Shown here in pieces: positions 9,298 through 18,718 of a stretch of 64,000 bases of DNA. The DNA lies in contig CACOIM010000001.1 of NCBI GenBank assembly GCA_902627325.1, positions 1 through 64,000 of the forward strand, in the 5' to 3' direction. The stretch comes from an uncultured Prochlorococcus sp. Its GTDB lineage: Bacteria > Cyanobacteriota > Cyanobacteriia > PCC-6307 > Cyanobiaceae. A model generated the notes under the pieces. The model had not been told where the DNA came from, did no database searches, and was given only the letters and a program-made list of their open reading frames with translations. Numbering within the stretch: the first letter of the stretch is position 1; each line of letters opens with the position of its first letter. Made by a program: the position numbers and the translations under genes.

Positions 9298-10242
9298 TTA
9301 AAGTTTCTTCGAATTAACTATCTCTTCTAAGGAAGGTTGCAATGGAATTATTTGGTTTGGATTTAGCGGGAAGATAGCTTGATAATAATCTTGAAGCCAA
9401 TTTTTATAAAAGCAAGTTTCTGATATTCCTCTTAACTTAAAAAAATTATATCTCCACATAACTATATTTTTAAAAAAGGAAATATCTTTTTCAGTACATT
9501 TGAATAATTTGCTATAAATCAATTCCCACCTAATAATTGTTGGGAATAAGTAGATGTCTGCGAATGATATTTCTTTGCCTAAAAGCCATGGACCGCCATT
9601 CTTATCTAATATCTTTTCTATTTTTGTTAATGCAGCAAAAAGTTTTTGACTTGCTTCAATGTATGCATTTTGGTTTCTTGCAAATCCACATTTGTAAACT
9701 CCATTGTTTATGTCATCATTTATGAGATCAAGGAGTGTTTTATCACAATCTTTTATTAGATCACTTACTAATAGCGAATTAAAGTTCATTGAATTTAAAA
9801 ATTTTAAAATGTCTCTACTTTCGTTAGAGATGAATTTTATTTCACCGTCTTCACAATTTAACAATGTAGGAAGAGTTGCCCTAAATATTTTTGTTTGATT
9901 GCATTTTATATATATTTCATTTAGATTCTTGCAGTTATAAAATTTCTTTTTAAAAATCCATTCCCCAGTTTTATACTTTGGGATTAAGAGATTTATTTTA
10001 ATCTTATTCGATAAATTTAATAATTTATATGTAATCATTAATCGATGACACCAGGGACATGTTGCACCAACCAATAAATAATAATTTTTATTTTTATTAA
10101 CTTTTAAGTTATGATTACTAAATCCTTTTGGTCTTACATAGTTACCATTTTTATCGGATGGTGCAAATCCATCCATTAATTTCATCCATAACCAAAACCA
10201 TAATTGCCTAGCAATCGATACTATGTGTTTATTGGGTGCCAT
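9298..10242 (-). CDS. Glutathione S-transferase, xi-class / glutathionyl-hydroquinone reductase-like
   Basis: A 314-aa protein with an N-terminal thioredoxin-like half holding GATCPWCHR (residues about 58-66) and an all-helical GST C-half with GGPWLLGKEISFADIYLFP. The CPWC motif and overall length fit the ECM4/YqjG group, which reduces glutathionyl-hydroquinones by a cysteine mechanism. It is divergent from the aspartoacylase gene, 26 bp away. The exact substrate is unknown. Confidence 0.8.
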   Translation of the reverse strand: MAPNKHIVSIARQLWFWLWMKLMDGFAPSDKNGNYVRPKGFSNHNLKVNKNKNYYLLVGATCPWCHRLMITYKLLNLSNKIKINLLIPKYKTGEWIFKKKFYNCKNLNEIYIKCNQTKIFRATLPTLLNCEDGEIKFISNESRDILKFLNSMNFNSLLVSDLIKDCDKTLLDLINDDINNGVYKCGFARNQNAYIEASQKLFAALTKIEKILDKNGGPWLLGKEISFADIYLFPTIIRWELIYSKLFKCTEKDISFFKNIVMWRYNFFKLRGISETCFYKNWLQDYYQAIFPLNPNQIIPLQPSLEEIVNSKKL

Positions 10243-10268
10243 AAAATTACTATTGTCTTTACATTAAT

Positions 10269-11177
10269 ATGAGTGAAAAAAAAATACTTATAGTTTCAGG
10301 GACACATGGTAATGAATTAAATCCTGTTTGGGCAGTAAAAAAATTTAAAAACTTAATAAGTAAATCTCCAAAATCAAAATTCTTAGAATTTACTATAGGC
10401 AATCCAAAATCACTTGAAGAGGGATTGAGATACATTGATGTAGATTTAAATAGATCATTCAATGTCTTAAAAACGTCATCTAATCAAAAATTCTACGAAA
10501 TTAATAGAGCTGATTATCTTATTAATAAATACGGCTGTCAAGGATCTGAACCATGTCCGATAGTAGTTGATTTACACACCACAACATCTGGTATGGGAAC
10601 AAGTATTGTTATGTATGGAAGAAGACAAAGAGATTTCTGTTTAGCAGCAATATTGCAGTCAAAATTTGGTTTACCTATATATTTACATGAAAAAGATAAA
10701 AATCAAACTGGCTTTTTAGTAGAGGCATGGCCATGCGGACTTGTAATCGAGATTGGACCGGTTGCTCAGAATCATTATGATTCCGAAATTACTGAAAGGT
10801 TTTTAATAATTTTGAATTTCCTTGGTGATCTAATAAGCAATTTAAAAAATAATAGAATCAGCTTGCCAAATGAGATTTCTTTTTTTGTTCATCAAAATAG
10901 TATTGACTATCCTAGAAATGAAAATTATGACATTAAAGCTCTTATTCATCCTTTAAGGATTAATAATGACTGGAAAGGTATTGATGAGGGGGAACCCTTG
11001 TTCTTGGACATTAATGATAATGTACACACTTATAAAGAAAAAGAAATAATTTACCCTTTATTTATTGGAGAGGCAGCATATAGAGAGAAGAATATTGCAA
11101 TGAGCTTTACAAAGAAAGAGATTTTAAAGTGTGATCAAGAATGGATTAACGGTTTTTTATCTTTTTTGAATTTGTAA
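10269..11177 (+). CDS. Aspartoacylase / AstE-family zinc deacylase
   Basis: A 302-aa M14-like zinc hydrolase. The zinc-binding motif GTHGNE near the N-terminus, DVDLNRSF about 55 residues in, and VDLHTTTSG supply the ligands and arginine expected of aspartoacylase (N-acetylaspartate to aspartate and acetate). The physiological substrate in picocyanobacteria is not established, so a different N-acyl amino acid is possible. It is followed by the 428-bp psbA upstream region. Confidence 0.85.
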   Translation: MSEKKILIVSGTHGNELNPVWAVKKFKNLISKSPKSKFLEFTIGNPKSLEEGLRYIDVDLNRSFNVLKTSSNQKFYEINRADYLINKYGCQGSEPCPIVVDLHTTTSGMGTSIVMYGRRQRDFCLAAILQSKFGLPIYLHEKDKNQTGFLVEAWPCGLVIEIGPVAQNHYDSEITERFLIILNFLGDLISNLKNNRISLPNEISFFVHQNSIDYPRNENYDIKALIHPLRINNDWKGIDEGEPLFLDINDNVHTYKEKEIIYPLFIGEAAYREKNIAMSFTKKEILKCDQEWINGFLSFLNL

Positions 11178-11225
11178 AACCTCAATAGATGTTGATTAGA
11201 AGATATTTTTATATTAAAAAATATA

Positions 11226-11293
11226 TTTAGAACTTTTAGTTTTTTTATTATCAATATTTTTAATTAGAGTTTCAAAGCGCGATAAGTTCTAAA
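11226..11293. repeat. 10-bp perfect inverted repeat upstream of psbA
   Basis: TTTAGAACTT (11226-11235) and AAGTTCTAAA (11284-11293) are exact inverse complements separated by 48 bp. The right arm lies just past the stop codon of the minus-strand 42-aa ORF, so it could act at the 3' end of that transcript or as a protein-binding pair. No function is assigned. Confidence 0.4.
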
Positions 11294-11296
11294 ATT

Positions 11297-11425
11297 TTAA
11301 ACTCTTTCGGACCAGTATACGATAGCTCCAATTGCCTCTAACTCCAGTCTCCTGCTTTTAGCAGAGGATAATGGAATTATTTCTTTGGATCTTTTCCCGT
11401 TAAGAAGCCACTCAAGAAGAACCAA
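11297..11425 (-). CDS. Candidate small protein (42 aa) divergent from psbA
   Basis: This ORF is absent from the supplied track. It reads TTG to TAA, giving 42 residues such as LLNGKRSKEIIPLS and RRLELEAIGAIVYWS. An in-frame stop lies just upstream, so it cannot be longer. The stretch is visibly richer in G+C than its flanks and the predicted protein looks natural (amphipathic, basic centre, conserved-looking tryptophans). There is no clear Shine-Dalgarno. Alternatively the same DNA is an RNA or regulatory element. I do not recognise the family. Confidence 0.5.
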   Translation of the reverse strand: MVLLEWLLNGKRSKEIIPLSSAKSRRLELEAIGAIVYWSERV

Positions 11426-11460
11426 CTTTAAATAAGAATCTTAAGAAAATATTAAATCAC

Positions 11461-11609
11461 GGAGGCTCACTTTTGTGAAAAATCAACAAATTTTGAATAT
11501 TTACTCATATTATTTACACATTTTTAAAGATTTTGGATTAAAGTCTAAAAAGCAGATTTTGTCTGCTTTATTTACACGCCTTTTTAAGGCATACCTTACG
11601 AACTCATGA
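11461..11609 (+). CDS. Candidate upstream ORF in the psbA leader (44 codons, GGAGG at 11461-11465, GTG start at 11475)
   Basis: GGAGG is followed after 9 nt by GTG (11475), which opens 44 sense codons and ends with TGA at 11607-11609, overlapping the psbA ATG as ATGA. The product would be basic with a middle segment [17 protein letters not shown]. psbA itself lacks a Shine-Dalgarno, so coupled translation or a regulatory leader peptide is conceivable. It depends on transcription starting upstream of 11461; a TATTAT at 11508-11513 could instead be the psbA -10 element, which would cut the ORF. Confidence 0.4.
11551..11590 (+). promoter_or_regulatory. Two tandem hairpins in the psbA 5' leader
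   Basis: AGCAGA-TTTTG-TCTGCT (11551-11567) and GCCTT-TTT-AAGGC (11578-11590) are perfect stem-loops ending 15 nt before the psbA start codon. In mRNA they would flank the ribosome landing site and may control psbA translation or mRNA stability. Confidence 0.6.
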
Positions 11610-12688
11610 CAACTATTCAGCAGCAGCGTTCATCGCTGTTAAAAGGTTGGCCACAGTTCTGTGAGTGGGTAACATCAACTAACAACAGAATTTATGTTGG
11701 TTGGTTTGGAGTTTTAATGATTCCATGCTTACTTGCAGCAGCGGCTTGCTTCATTGTTGCTTTCATCGCAGCACCACCAGTAGACATCGACGGAATTAGA
11801 GAGCCAGTTGCTGGTTCATTCCTATATGGAAACAACATCATCTCAGGTGCAGTTGTTCCTTCATCAAATGCTATTGGTCTTCACTTCTACCCAATCTGGG
11901 AAGCAGCGACAGTAGATGAGTGGCTATACAATGGTGGCCCTTACCAACTTGTAATTTTCCACTTCCTAATCGGTATCTCAGCATACATGGGAAGACAGTG
12001 GGAGCTTTCATACCGTCTAGGTATGCGTCCTTGGATCTGTGTTGCATACTCTGCACCAGTTTCAGCAGCTTTCGCAGTATTCCTTGTATACCCATTCGGT
12101 CAAGGTTCATTCTCTGACGGAATGCCTCTAGGTATCTCTGGTACATTCAACTTCATGTTTGTATTCCAGGCTGAGCACAACATTCTTATGCACCCATTCC
12201 ATATGGCTGGTGTTGCTGGAATGTTCGGTGGATCATTATTCTCTGCAATGCATGGTTCATTGGTAACATCATCTCTAATTAGAGAAACAACTGGTCTTGA
12301 GTCACAAAACTATGGCTACAAGTTCGGTCAAGAAGAAGAAACATACAACATCGTTGCAGCTCATGGCTACTTCGGTCGTTTGATCTTCCAATATGCAAGT
12401 TTCAATAACAGCAGAAGTCTTCACTTCTTCTTAGCTGTATTCCCTGTTGTTTGCGTATGGTTAACATCTATGGGTATCTGCACAATGGCATTTAACCTAA
12501 ATGGTTTCAACTTCAACCAGTCAGTTGTTGACGCTAACGGTAAAATCGTTCCTACATGGGGTGATGTACTTAACCGTGCAAACTTAGGTATGGAAGTAAT
12601 GCACGAGCGTAACGCTCACAACTTCCCACTCGATTTAGCTGCTGCTGAGTCTACATCTGTAGCTCTTACAGCTCCTGCAATCGGCTAA
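11606..12688 (+). CDS. psbA: Photosystem II reaction-centre protein D1
   Basis: The 360-aa D1 protein holds P680, the QB site and most ligands of the Mn4CaO5 cluster. Hallmarks are visible: [74 protein letters not shown] and the lumenal C-terminus with the processing site after NFPLDLA. A glutamine in GRQWE marks the D1:1-type position 130. Codon choice is richer in C-ending codons than in neighbouring genes, as expected of a very highly expressed gene. It is monocistronic, bounded by an unusual leader and a strong terminator. Confidence 0.99.
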   Translation: MTTIQQQRSSLLKGWPQFCEWVTSTNNRIYVGWFGVLMIPCLLAAAACFIVAFIAAPPVDIDGIREPVAGSFLYGNNIISGAVVPSSNAIGLHFYPIWEAATVDEWLYNGGPYQLVIFHFLIGISAYMGRQWELSYRLGMRPWICVAYSAPVSAAFAVFLVYPFGQGSFSDGMPLGISGTFNFMFVFQAEHNILMHPFHMAGVAGMFGGSLFSAMHGSLVTSSLIRETTGLESQNYGYKFGQEEETYNIVAAHGYFGRLIFQYASFNNSRSLHFFLAVFPVVCVWLTSMGICTMAFNLNGFNFNQSVVDANGKIVPTWGDVLNRANLGMEVMHERNAHNFPLDLAAAESTSVALTAPAIG

Positions 12689-12707
12689 GCTTAAGGTTCT
12701 TAAAATT

Positions 12708-12736
12708 AAGATCCCCTTCGGGGGATCTTTTTTTTA
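12708..12736 (+). terminator. psbA rho-independent terminator
   Basis: A nine-pair stem (AAGATCCCC / GGGGATCTT) around the stable tetraloop TTCG is followed by a run of T. It is one of the strongest hairpins in the window. Confidence 0.95.
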
Positions 12737-12790
12737 TGTCTAAATTTATTAGATTCAATATAATTAAACTAAAACAAACTTAATTATTTT

Positions 12791-13885
12791 ATGGGTAATA
12801 GTTTTGGCAAAATTTTTAAAGTTAATACTTTTGGAGAGTCACATGGTGGAGCGGTAGGTGTTATTCTGGATGGTTGTCCACCTCGTTTAGAACTTGATAT
12901 TGAGCAAATACAAAATGAATTAGATAGAAGAAAACCGGGGCAAAGTCAAATAACTACTCCAAGAAAGGAAGAAGATAAATTAGAAATATTGAGTGGAATC
13001 AAAGATAATATTACTCTTGGAACGCCTATCGCAATGATAATAAGAAATAAAGATCAGAGACCAAGCGATTATAGTAATATTGAAAAAGTATTTAGACCTT
13101 CTCATGCAGATGGAACATATCACCTGAAATATGGTATTCAAGCTGATTCCGGTGGAGGAAGAGCTTCAGCAAGAGAAACTATCGGGAGAGTAGCAGGAGG
13201 AGCAATTGCTAAGCAATTTTTAAGGAAATTACATGAAATTGAAATATTATCTTGGGTGAAAAGAATTCACAATATTGATTCCGATGTCAATCCTAAAGAT
13301 ATTACCTCTAAGAGTATCGAATCAAATATTATCAGATGCCCAGATTTTGAAATAGCTGAAAAGATGATAAAAAGAATTACTGAATTACAGCAAAAAGGTG
13401 ATTCTTGTGGAGGTGTAATTGAGGCTATTGTGAAAAATATGCCAAGTGGTTTAGGTATGCCAGTTTTTGACAAGCTAGAGGCTGATTTAGCTAAAGCATT
13501 AATGTCTTTACCTGCTACAAAAGGTTTTGAAATTGGTTCTGGATTCTCAGGTACATATTTAACAGGAAGTGAACATAATGATCCATTCATACAATCCAAT
13601 GAAAATAATAAATTAAAAACTTTATCAAATAATTCTGGAGGTATACAAGGAGGTATTAGTAATGGTGAGATGTTAAAAATGCGAATCGCTTTTAAACCTA
13701 CCGCAACTATAAGGAAAGAACAAAAGACTGTTAACTCAGCGGGTAAAGAAGTAATTATGAAAGCACTTGGAAGACATGATCCATGTGTTTTGCCTAGAGC
13801 CGTGCCTATGGTTGATGCAATGATAGCTCTTGTAGTTGCTGATCATGTGCTGCTTAATCATGCACAATGTGGAATTATGAATTAA
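12791..13885 (+). CDS. aroC: Chorismate synthase
   Basis: The 364-aa protein carries all three family signatures: [17 protein letters not shown] near the N-terminus, [21 protein letters not shown] in the middle and [17 protein letters not shown] near the end. It converts EPSP to chorismate with reduced FMN, the last common step to aromatic amino acids, quinones and folate. It ends one base before the convergent eda-like gene. Confidence 0.97.
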   Translation: MGNSFGKIFKVNTFGESHGGAVGVILDGCPPRLELDIEQIQNELDRRKPGQSQITTPRKEEDKLEILSGIKDNITLGTPIAMIIRNKDQRPSDYSNIEKVFRPSHADGTYHLKYGIQADSGGGRASARETIGRVAGGAIAKQFLRKLHEIEILSWVKRIHNIDSDVNPKDITSKSIESNIIRCPDFEIAEKMIKRITELQQKGDSCGGVIEAIVKNMPSGLGMPVFDKLEADLAKALMSLPATKGFEIGSGFSGTYLTGSEHNDPFIQSNENNKLKTLSNNSGGIQGGISNGEMLKMRIAFKPTATIRKEQKTVNSAGKEVIMKALGRHDPCVLPRAVPMVDAMIALVVADHVLLNHAQCGIMN

Positions 13886-13886
13886 G

Positions 13887-14564
13887 TTATTTATATTGCT
13901 GCCTTTTTATATTTAGTAGTTCAAATATTTTTGGATCAAATTTCTCGCCATCATATCCCTTACTTCCAACAACAACTCCTTGATAACCTAAAGATTTGAA
14001 TTTATTAATATCATTTATAGCTATATCACCAGCTCCCACAAACGAAATGTGATTATATTTATTTATATTTAATAGTATATCTTTATTTGCAATTGGAAAG
14101 ATTTTAATCATAGAACATTTATAAGAAATAGCCTCTTGAAGATCTTTTATACCTGTCATTCCAGGAATTAATAGATAATTATTTTTTTTTGAATATGTAA
14201 ATAAATCTTTATTCCAGGTTCTCATCATAGAGAAATTAAGATCAAGCTTTAAAGAATCATCTATTGATTTTTTATTAATTAAAGATGCTGATCCAATTAG
14301 TAAGTAAGGAAATTTAGATCTTAAATCTGACATTAGATCTAACCAGTTTTCATTATCGAACCATGGAATCTCAAGTATTAACAAACCTTTCTCTACAATC
14401 AAAGTTAAATCTTGAATAAATTTTTTTTTGGCTATCTCGCTTTTATAGATGCTATCATTTGGCCTTGCTAGTAAGATGAAGGATTGGATTGCAAGAGTTT
14501 TTTTTAAAATATTTATTTTTTCCTTTAAAGTTCTATCTGAATTATTTTTACAAGTAATTGGCAA
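13887..14564 (-). CDS. KDPG/KHG aldolase-like protein (Eda family, divergent)
   Basis: A 225-aa single-domain TIM-barrel protein with the Eda frame. The Schiff-base lysine is kept (SMIKIFPI, matching FKFFPA of E. coli Eda), as are the glutamate of ILEIPW and the turn LLIPGMTG. But the arginine after the glutamate is missing and the GAGTV motif reads GSASLI, so KDPG cleavage in an Entner-Doudoroff route is possible but not assured. The gene overlaps ftsH by 17 bp and probably shares its transcript. Confidence 0.7.
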   Translation of the reverse strand: MPITCKNNSDRTLKEKINILKKTLAIQSFILLARPNDSIYKSEIAKKKFIQDLTLIVEKGLLILEIPWFDNENWLDLMSDLRSKFPYLLIGSASLINKKSIDDSLKLDLNFSMMRTWNKDLFTYSKKNNYLLIPGMTGIKDLQEAISYKCSMIKIFPIANKDILLNINKYNHISFVGAGDIAINDINKFKSLGYQGVVVGSKGYDGEKFDPKIFELLNIKRQQYK

Positions 14565-16401
14565 CTTTTACCTCAGAGCGATTAATTAAATCTTGAATAT
14601 CCTCTGTATCGATAGTCTCTCTTTCAATAAGCATTTGTGCCATCTCATCTAACATTCCTCTGTTTTCAGTTAAAACTTTAGTTGCTCTTTTATAAGCTAC
14701 ATCAACAAGTTCTGAAACTTCTACATCAATAGTAGCTGCAGTATCTTCTGAAAAATCTCTTTCGGATGCTATATCTCTACCTAGAAACATTCCACCCTGT
14801 GATCTGCCAAGAGCAACTGGACCAATTTTTTCACTCATTCCAAATTTTGTAATCATCTGTCTTGCTACATTGGCAACTTGTTGTAGATCATTTGAAGCTC
14901 CTGTTGTTACCTCTTCTTCCCCATATACAATTTCTTCAGCTACTCGTCCACCCAATGCTACTGCCATTTGATTCTGTAGATATGATCTTGAATAAAGACC
15001 AGATTCTAACCTTTCCTCACTAGGGGTGAAAAATGTTAAACCGCCAGCTTGGCCTCTAGGAATAATTGAAACTTTAGCTACAGGGTCATAATCAGGCATT
15101 AGTGCTCCCACTATTGCATGCCCCGCCTCATGATATGCAACAAGTTCTTTTTTTCTCTCACTAATTACTCTATCCTTTTTTTCAGGTCCAGCCATTACTC
15201 TCTCAATAGCATCTCCAACTTCATCATTACTAACTTTATCTAGTTCTCTCCTTGCTGCAAGAATTGCAGCTTCATTTAAAAGGTTAGCTAAGTCTGCACC
15301 TGTGAAGCCAGGTGTTCTTTTAGCTACTTTATCCAAATCAACATCTTTAGAAAGAGTTTTATCTTTAGCGTGAACATTTAAAATTTGCAATCGGCCAGCA
15401 TAATCAGGTCTATCAACAGTTACCTGTCTATCAAATCTACCAGGTCTCATCAATGCTGAATCGAGAACATCAGGTCTATTTGTAGCTGCAACGATAATAA
15501 TTCCAGAGTTACCTTCGAAACCATCCATTTCAGTAAGTAGCTGATTTAAAGTTTGTTCTCTCTCATCGTTACCACCGCCTAATCCTGCACCTCTTTGTCT
15601 TCCAACTGCATCTATTTCATCAATAAAAACTATGCAGGGTGCGTTCTTTTTCGCTTGTTCAAAGAGATCTCTAACTCTACTTGCACCAACACCTACAAAC
15701 ATTTCTACAAATTCAGATCCAGATATGGAGAAAAAGGGTACACCTGCTTCACCAGCTACGGCTTTAGCTAAAAGAGTCTTACCTGTACCTGGAGGTCCAA
15801 CAAGTAAAACTCCTTTTGGTATTTTTGCACCTACGGCTGTAAATCTATCTGGACTCTTGAGGAAATCAACTACTTCAGATAATTCAAGCTTAGAACCTTC
15901 AACACCGGCTACATCAGCAAAAGTAACTTTTGTGGAGGGTTCCATTTGCAACCTTGCTTTGCTTTTTCCAAAGTTCATCGCAGGGTTACCACCACCTCCG
16001 GACCCGCTTTGTGCTCTTCTGAACAAAAAGAAAAGTGCTCCAATTAAAATGATTGGAAATAGTAAGCTACTGAATGCTTGCTGCCATGGGCTAGAAAGTC
16101 TGGTTGGTTGAACAGCTATATCAACGTCATTATCTGTAAGAATTTTCAATAAATCTTTATCGGGGGCAAGATTAACCTCAGATCTGCTTCCATCATTTTC
16201 AACAACTTGAGCTGTTCCGTTATCAGGGGAAATTAGAACTCTGCTGATCTCCTTATCTTGAACTGCTTCTATAAAATCACTGTATCTTAGGGTCTTTGTA
16301 GCATTTTCAGTATTTGGTTTGTCTAGAACTGATGTTCCAATGAAAATGACTGTAATAACTGCAAGAACATAAAGTCCAATGTTTCTCAAGCGTTTGTTCA
16401 C
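14548..16401 (-). CDS. ftsH: FtsH membrane AAA+ zinc protease
   Basis: The 617-aa protein has two membrane segments (about 7-25 and 108-126) around a lumenal domain, an AAA module with Walker A GPPGTGKT, Walker B IVFIDEID and the second region of homology ending MRPGRFDRQ, and an M41 protease with zinc motif HEAGH. Thylakoid FtsH extracts and degrades photodamaged D1. Its location between psbA and psbO suits a role in photosystem II repair, but other paralogues lie outside this window. Confidence 0.97.
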   Translation of the reverse strand: MNKRLRNIGLYVLAVITVIFIGTSVLDKPNTENATKTLRYSDFIEAVQDKEISRVLISPDNGTAQVVENDGSRSEVNLAPDKDLLKILTDNDVDIAVQPTRLSSPWQQAFSSLLFPIILIGALFFLFRRAQSGSGGGGNPAMNFGKSKARLQMEPSTKVTFADVAGVEGSKLELSEVVDFLKSPDRFTAVGAKIPKGVLLVGPPGTGKTLLAKAVAGEAGVPFFSISGSEFVEMFVGVGASRVRDLFEQAKKNAPCIVFIDEIDAVGRQRGAGLGGGNDEREQTLNQLLTEMDGFEGNSGIIIVAATNRPDVLDSALMRPGRFDRQVTVDRPDYAGRLQILNVHAKDKTLSKDVDLDKVAKRTPGFTGADLANLLNEAAILAARRELDKVSNDEVGDAIERVMAGPEKKDRVISERKKELVAYHEAGHAIVGALMPDYDPVAKVSIIPRGQAGGLTFFTPSEERLESGLYSRSYLQNQMAVALGGRVAEEIVYGEEEVTTGASNDLQQVANVARQMITKFGMSEKIGPVALGRSQGGMFLGRDIASERDFSEDTAATIDVEVSELVDVAYKRATKVLTENRGMLDEMAQMLIERETIDTEDIQDLINRSEVKVANYL

Positions 16402-16447
16402 GATAATAATTCTTCAATATATATATATTAATAAGAATAAATCATAA

Positions 16448-17623
16448 TTAGGACTGTCTTAGTACATCTACTACACTTTTAAAAGCAAACCATTCAGGAA
16501 TTTCTTCTCCATTTCTCAATTTTTTTCTAAATTCTGTTCCGCTTAATTTCATGATTTGATATTTATTTTCGTTAGCTTCTTCTGCCGTTATATATCCCTT
16601 TTCTTTTGTATAGACTAGGTTTTTAGATGGAACAACTTTCATATTAAGTTCAAAAGTACAATTTTTTGCAAAGTTTTGTGCATCATAAGGACCATAAAAA
16701 TCTTTCCCACTTATAGAAGATTTACATCCAGCCATATCTCTTCCAATTATAAAATGAGTACATCCATAGTTTCTTCTAATTATCATGTGTTGCAATGCTT
16801 CTCTTGGACCAGCCATATGCATAGAATATGGTAAATAAGCCCACTTTATTTGTTTATTATTAATCTCTTCTGATAACTTTTTATAAGTTAAATATCTAAC
16901 TTTTCCTGGGATATCATCTTGTTGAGTAGGCCCACATGTTGGGTGAACTAAAACAATCGAATTTTGAGATACATTTTCTGATTTTAGTGCATTTGTAAAT
17001 AATTCATAATGGGCTCTATGTATAGGATTCCTACACTGAAATGCTACGACATCATAATTAGAGGGTAATGAAGATCTTACTTCAAATGGAGTTTGGCAAG
17101 GAAACTCTCTTTTTGGAAGCTCTAACCCATAAATTTTCCCTCCAATATAATATTTCTCTCTCTCATGAAATATCATTGATACTGCAGGATGGTCTAAGGA
17201 AGTTGTTCCATAACAGAATTTAGCTTCTAATTCTTTATCTGGTTCCCATTTAGATTCGATCTCTAAGACTGCTAATTTTTGCCCTTTAAATGTAAGTAAT
17301 ATTTTTTGACCTTTTTCAAAATGATCATTATTTGTATCCAACACTATTGGTAATCCAAATAAAAAACCCTTTGTATCTCTATGATCTTTTGTAACCGATT
17401 TATAGTCTTCTTCATTCATAAATCCCTCTAACGGAGAAAATGCTCCAATCATTAAGAGCTCAACATCACAAGCATTTCTTTCGCTGCACTCTTTTTCAAA
17501 GTCAATCTCAGATAATAAATCTGTGATTTCATCTTTATCTCTTAGGATTAATTGTTTAAGTATTCCTCCATAAGGTGGAATCAAGCCCATTTCATCTCTT
17601 TCAGTATTTTGAGTATTATTCAT
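16448..17623 (-). CDS. sat: ATP sulfurylase (sulfate adenylyltransferase)
   Basis: The 391-aa enzyme of the single-chain ATP-sulfurylase family makes adenosine 5'-phosphosulfate from ATP and sulfate. The nucleotide-binding QCRNPIHRAHYE (HxxH motif) and GRDMAG are intact. The length matches assimilatory enzymes lacking the fused APS-kinase domain. It lies 46 bp upstream of ftsH on the same strand and 74 bp downstream of psbO, with the psbO terminator between. Confidence 0.95.
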   Translation of the reverse strand: MNNTQNTERDEMGLIPPYGGILKQLILRDKDEITDLLSEIDFEKECSERNACDVELLMIGAFSPLEGFMNEEDYKSVTKDHRDTKGFLFGLPIVLDTNNDHFEKGQKILLTFKGQKLAVLEIESKWEPDKELEAKFCYGTTSLDHPAVSMIFHEREKYYIGGKIYGLELPKREFPCQTPFEVRSSLPSNYDVVAFQCRNPIHRAHYELFTNALKSENVSQNSIVLVHPTCGPTQQDDIPGKVRYLTYKKLSEEINNKQIKWAYLPYSMHMAGPREALQHMIIRRNYGCTHFIIGRDMAGCKSSISGKDFYGPYDAQNFAKNCTFELNMKVVPSKNLVYTKEKGYITAEEANENKYQIMKLSGTEFRKKLRNGEEIPEWFAFKSVVDVLRQS

Positions 17624-17654
17624 TAATTTAGATTGTTTATTTAAAGTTTTACAT

Positions 17655-17685
17655 AAAAAAGAGGGTAATTTTGATTACCCTCTTT
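17655..17685 (-). terminator. psbO rho-independent terminator
   Basis: A 12-bp stem (AAAGAGGGTAAT / ATTACCCTCTTT) with a 4-nt loop lies just past the psbO stop codon. Read on the minus strand it is followed by T residues. Confidence 0.85.
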
Positions 17686-17697
17686 AAAAACTATTCT

Positions 17698-18492
17698 TTA
17701 AGCTTTTCTACCGTATAGTTCACCGATAATTTTTACATCTACAGGTTCTTTAGAACCCATATCTGTATCTGAGGGTTGAATTGCTTCAAAAGTCCCAGCG
17801 AATTCATCTGTATCACTATCTACACTTGTTATTGAAAGTTTTATTGTACCTGTACCATTTACATCAACTTTAATATTTTCTTTTGCAAGTTCCTCATCAT
17901 CTCCTCCTAAAGCCACTAGACCTTGAGCGTACTCTACACCAGTATTGGCAGCTCTTGCTTTAGGATCTAAGAAATCACCTGTTCTATAGTTTGGTGTAAA
18001 AGTTGATCCACTTACCTCAGTTCCAGGTTCTAGTGATGAGGGGATATTAGCTGTTAGATCTTTTGCAGAGAAGGCAAATGGTACTTCTAATCCACCAGGT
18101 GTTAAAACTGTTATTAATTGAAAATCAATGCCTCCTTTTTCTGTAAATTTCCCAGAATCAATATCGCCATAAACTTCAGTTACTGTTGTGTTGTTCCTAG
18201 GACTAATAATTTTGGTTGAGACAAAGTCAGCTTTCTGACGCTTTGATCCAGGAACTTTTACATAAACTTCAGTTGGATGCATACAGATTCCTTTTAGAGA
18301 ATCTCCATTACTTATTGAGATGGAGCCTTCTAATGAGGCGTCTAATGCTGGACAATCATTCGCCTTTCCAGTATTAACAACGTCAGTAAATTGAGCATTA
18401 CCTCTTTCGGAAAATGCGTATGTTCTTAATGGAACAAAAGCTAATGTTATACAAAATGAAATGACCAAGGCCAAGAATGAACGAATTCTCAT
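17698..18492 (-). CDS. psbO: Photosystem II manganese-stabilising protein PsbO
   Basis: PsbO is the 33-kDa extrinsic lumenal protein that stabilises the oxygen-evolving Mn cluster. The internal ATG at 18492 gives 264 aa beginning with a signal peptide (MRIRSFLALVISFCITLAFV) that ends near TYAF, a much better start than the track's 18576. The signature CPALD, the second cysteine in LKGICMHPTEVYVK, and GGIDFQLITVLTPGG are visible. The gene has its own terminator. Confidence 0.97.
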   Translation of the reverse strand: MRIRSFLALVISFCITLAFVPLRTYAFSERGNAQFTDVVNTGKANDCPALDASLEGSISISNGDSLKGICMHPTEVYVKVPGSKRQKADFVSTKIISPRNNTTVTEVYGDIDSGKFTEKGGIDFQLITVLTPGGLEVPFAFSAKDLTANIPSSLEPGTEVSGSTFTPNYRTGDFLDPKARAANTGVEYAQGLVALGGDDEELAKENIKVDVNGTGTIKLSITSVDSDTDEFAGTFEAIQPSDTDMGSKEPVDVKIIGELYGRKA

Positions 18493-18718
18493 AATTAAAA
18501 TTTCAATAAAGTTCTGGATCTGCCGGTAAAATTTACCTTGAATGTTCAGTACGGATAATACAAGGGAAAGAAGCATAAATGTTGGTCATTTTTAGCTTCG
18601 AAGTAAACCGTAGTGTAAGAATTTTTTTAAAAACTGGAACTATACTAAGGTAAAAAGAGACTATAACAGTATTTTTTTAATTAAAATTACAAAAAAAAAC
18701 AAATATTAAATTTTTGAT

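Noticed and set aside
11298-11470. Glutamine riboswitch / downstream-peptide motif upstream of psbA
   Set aside because: The conserved core sequences I know for these motifs are not present; a minus-strand ORF explains the region better.
11871-12146. ORFs inside psbA (11871-12146 minus, 11920-12117 plus)
   Set aside because: Shadows of the highly constrained D1 sequence.
15632-16111. 159-aa plus-strand ORF opposite ftsH
   Set aside because: It is the antisense of the conserved AAA region; codon constraint of FtsH keeps the frame open.
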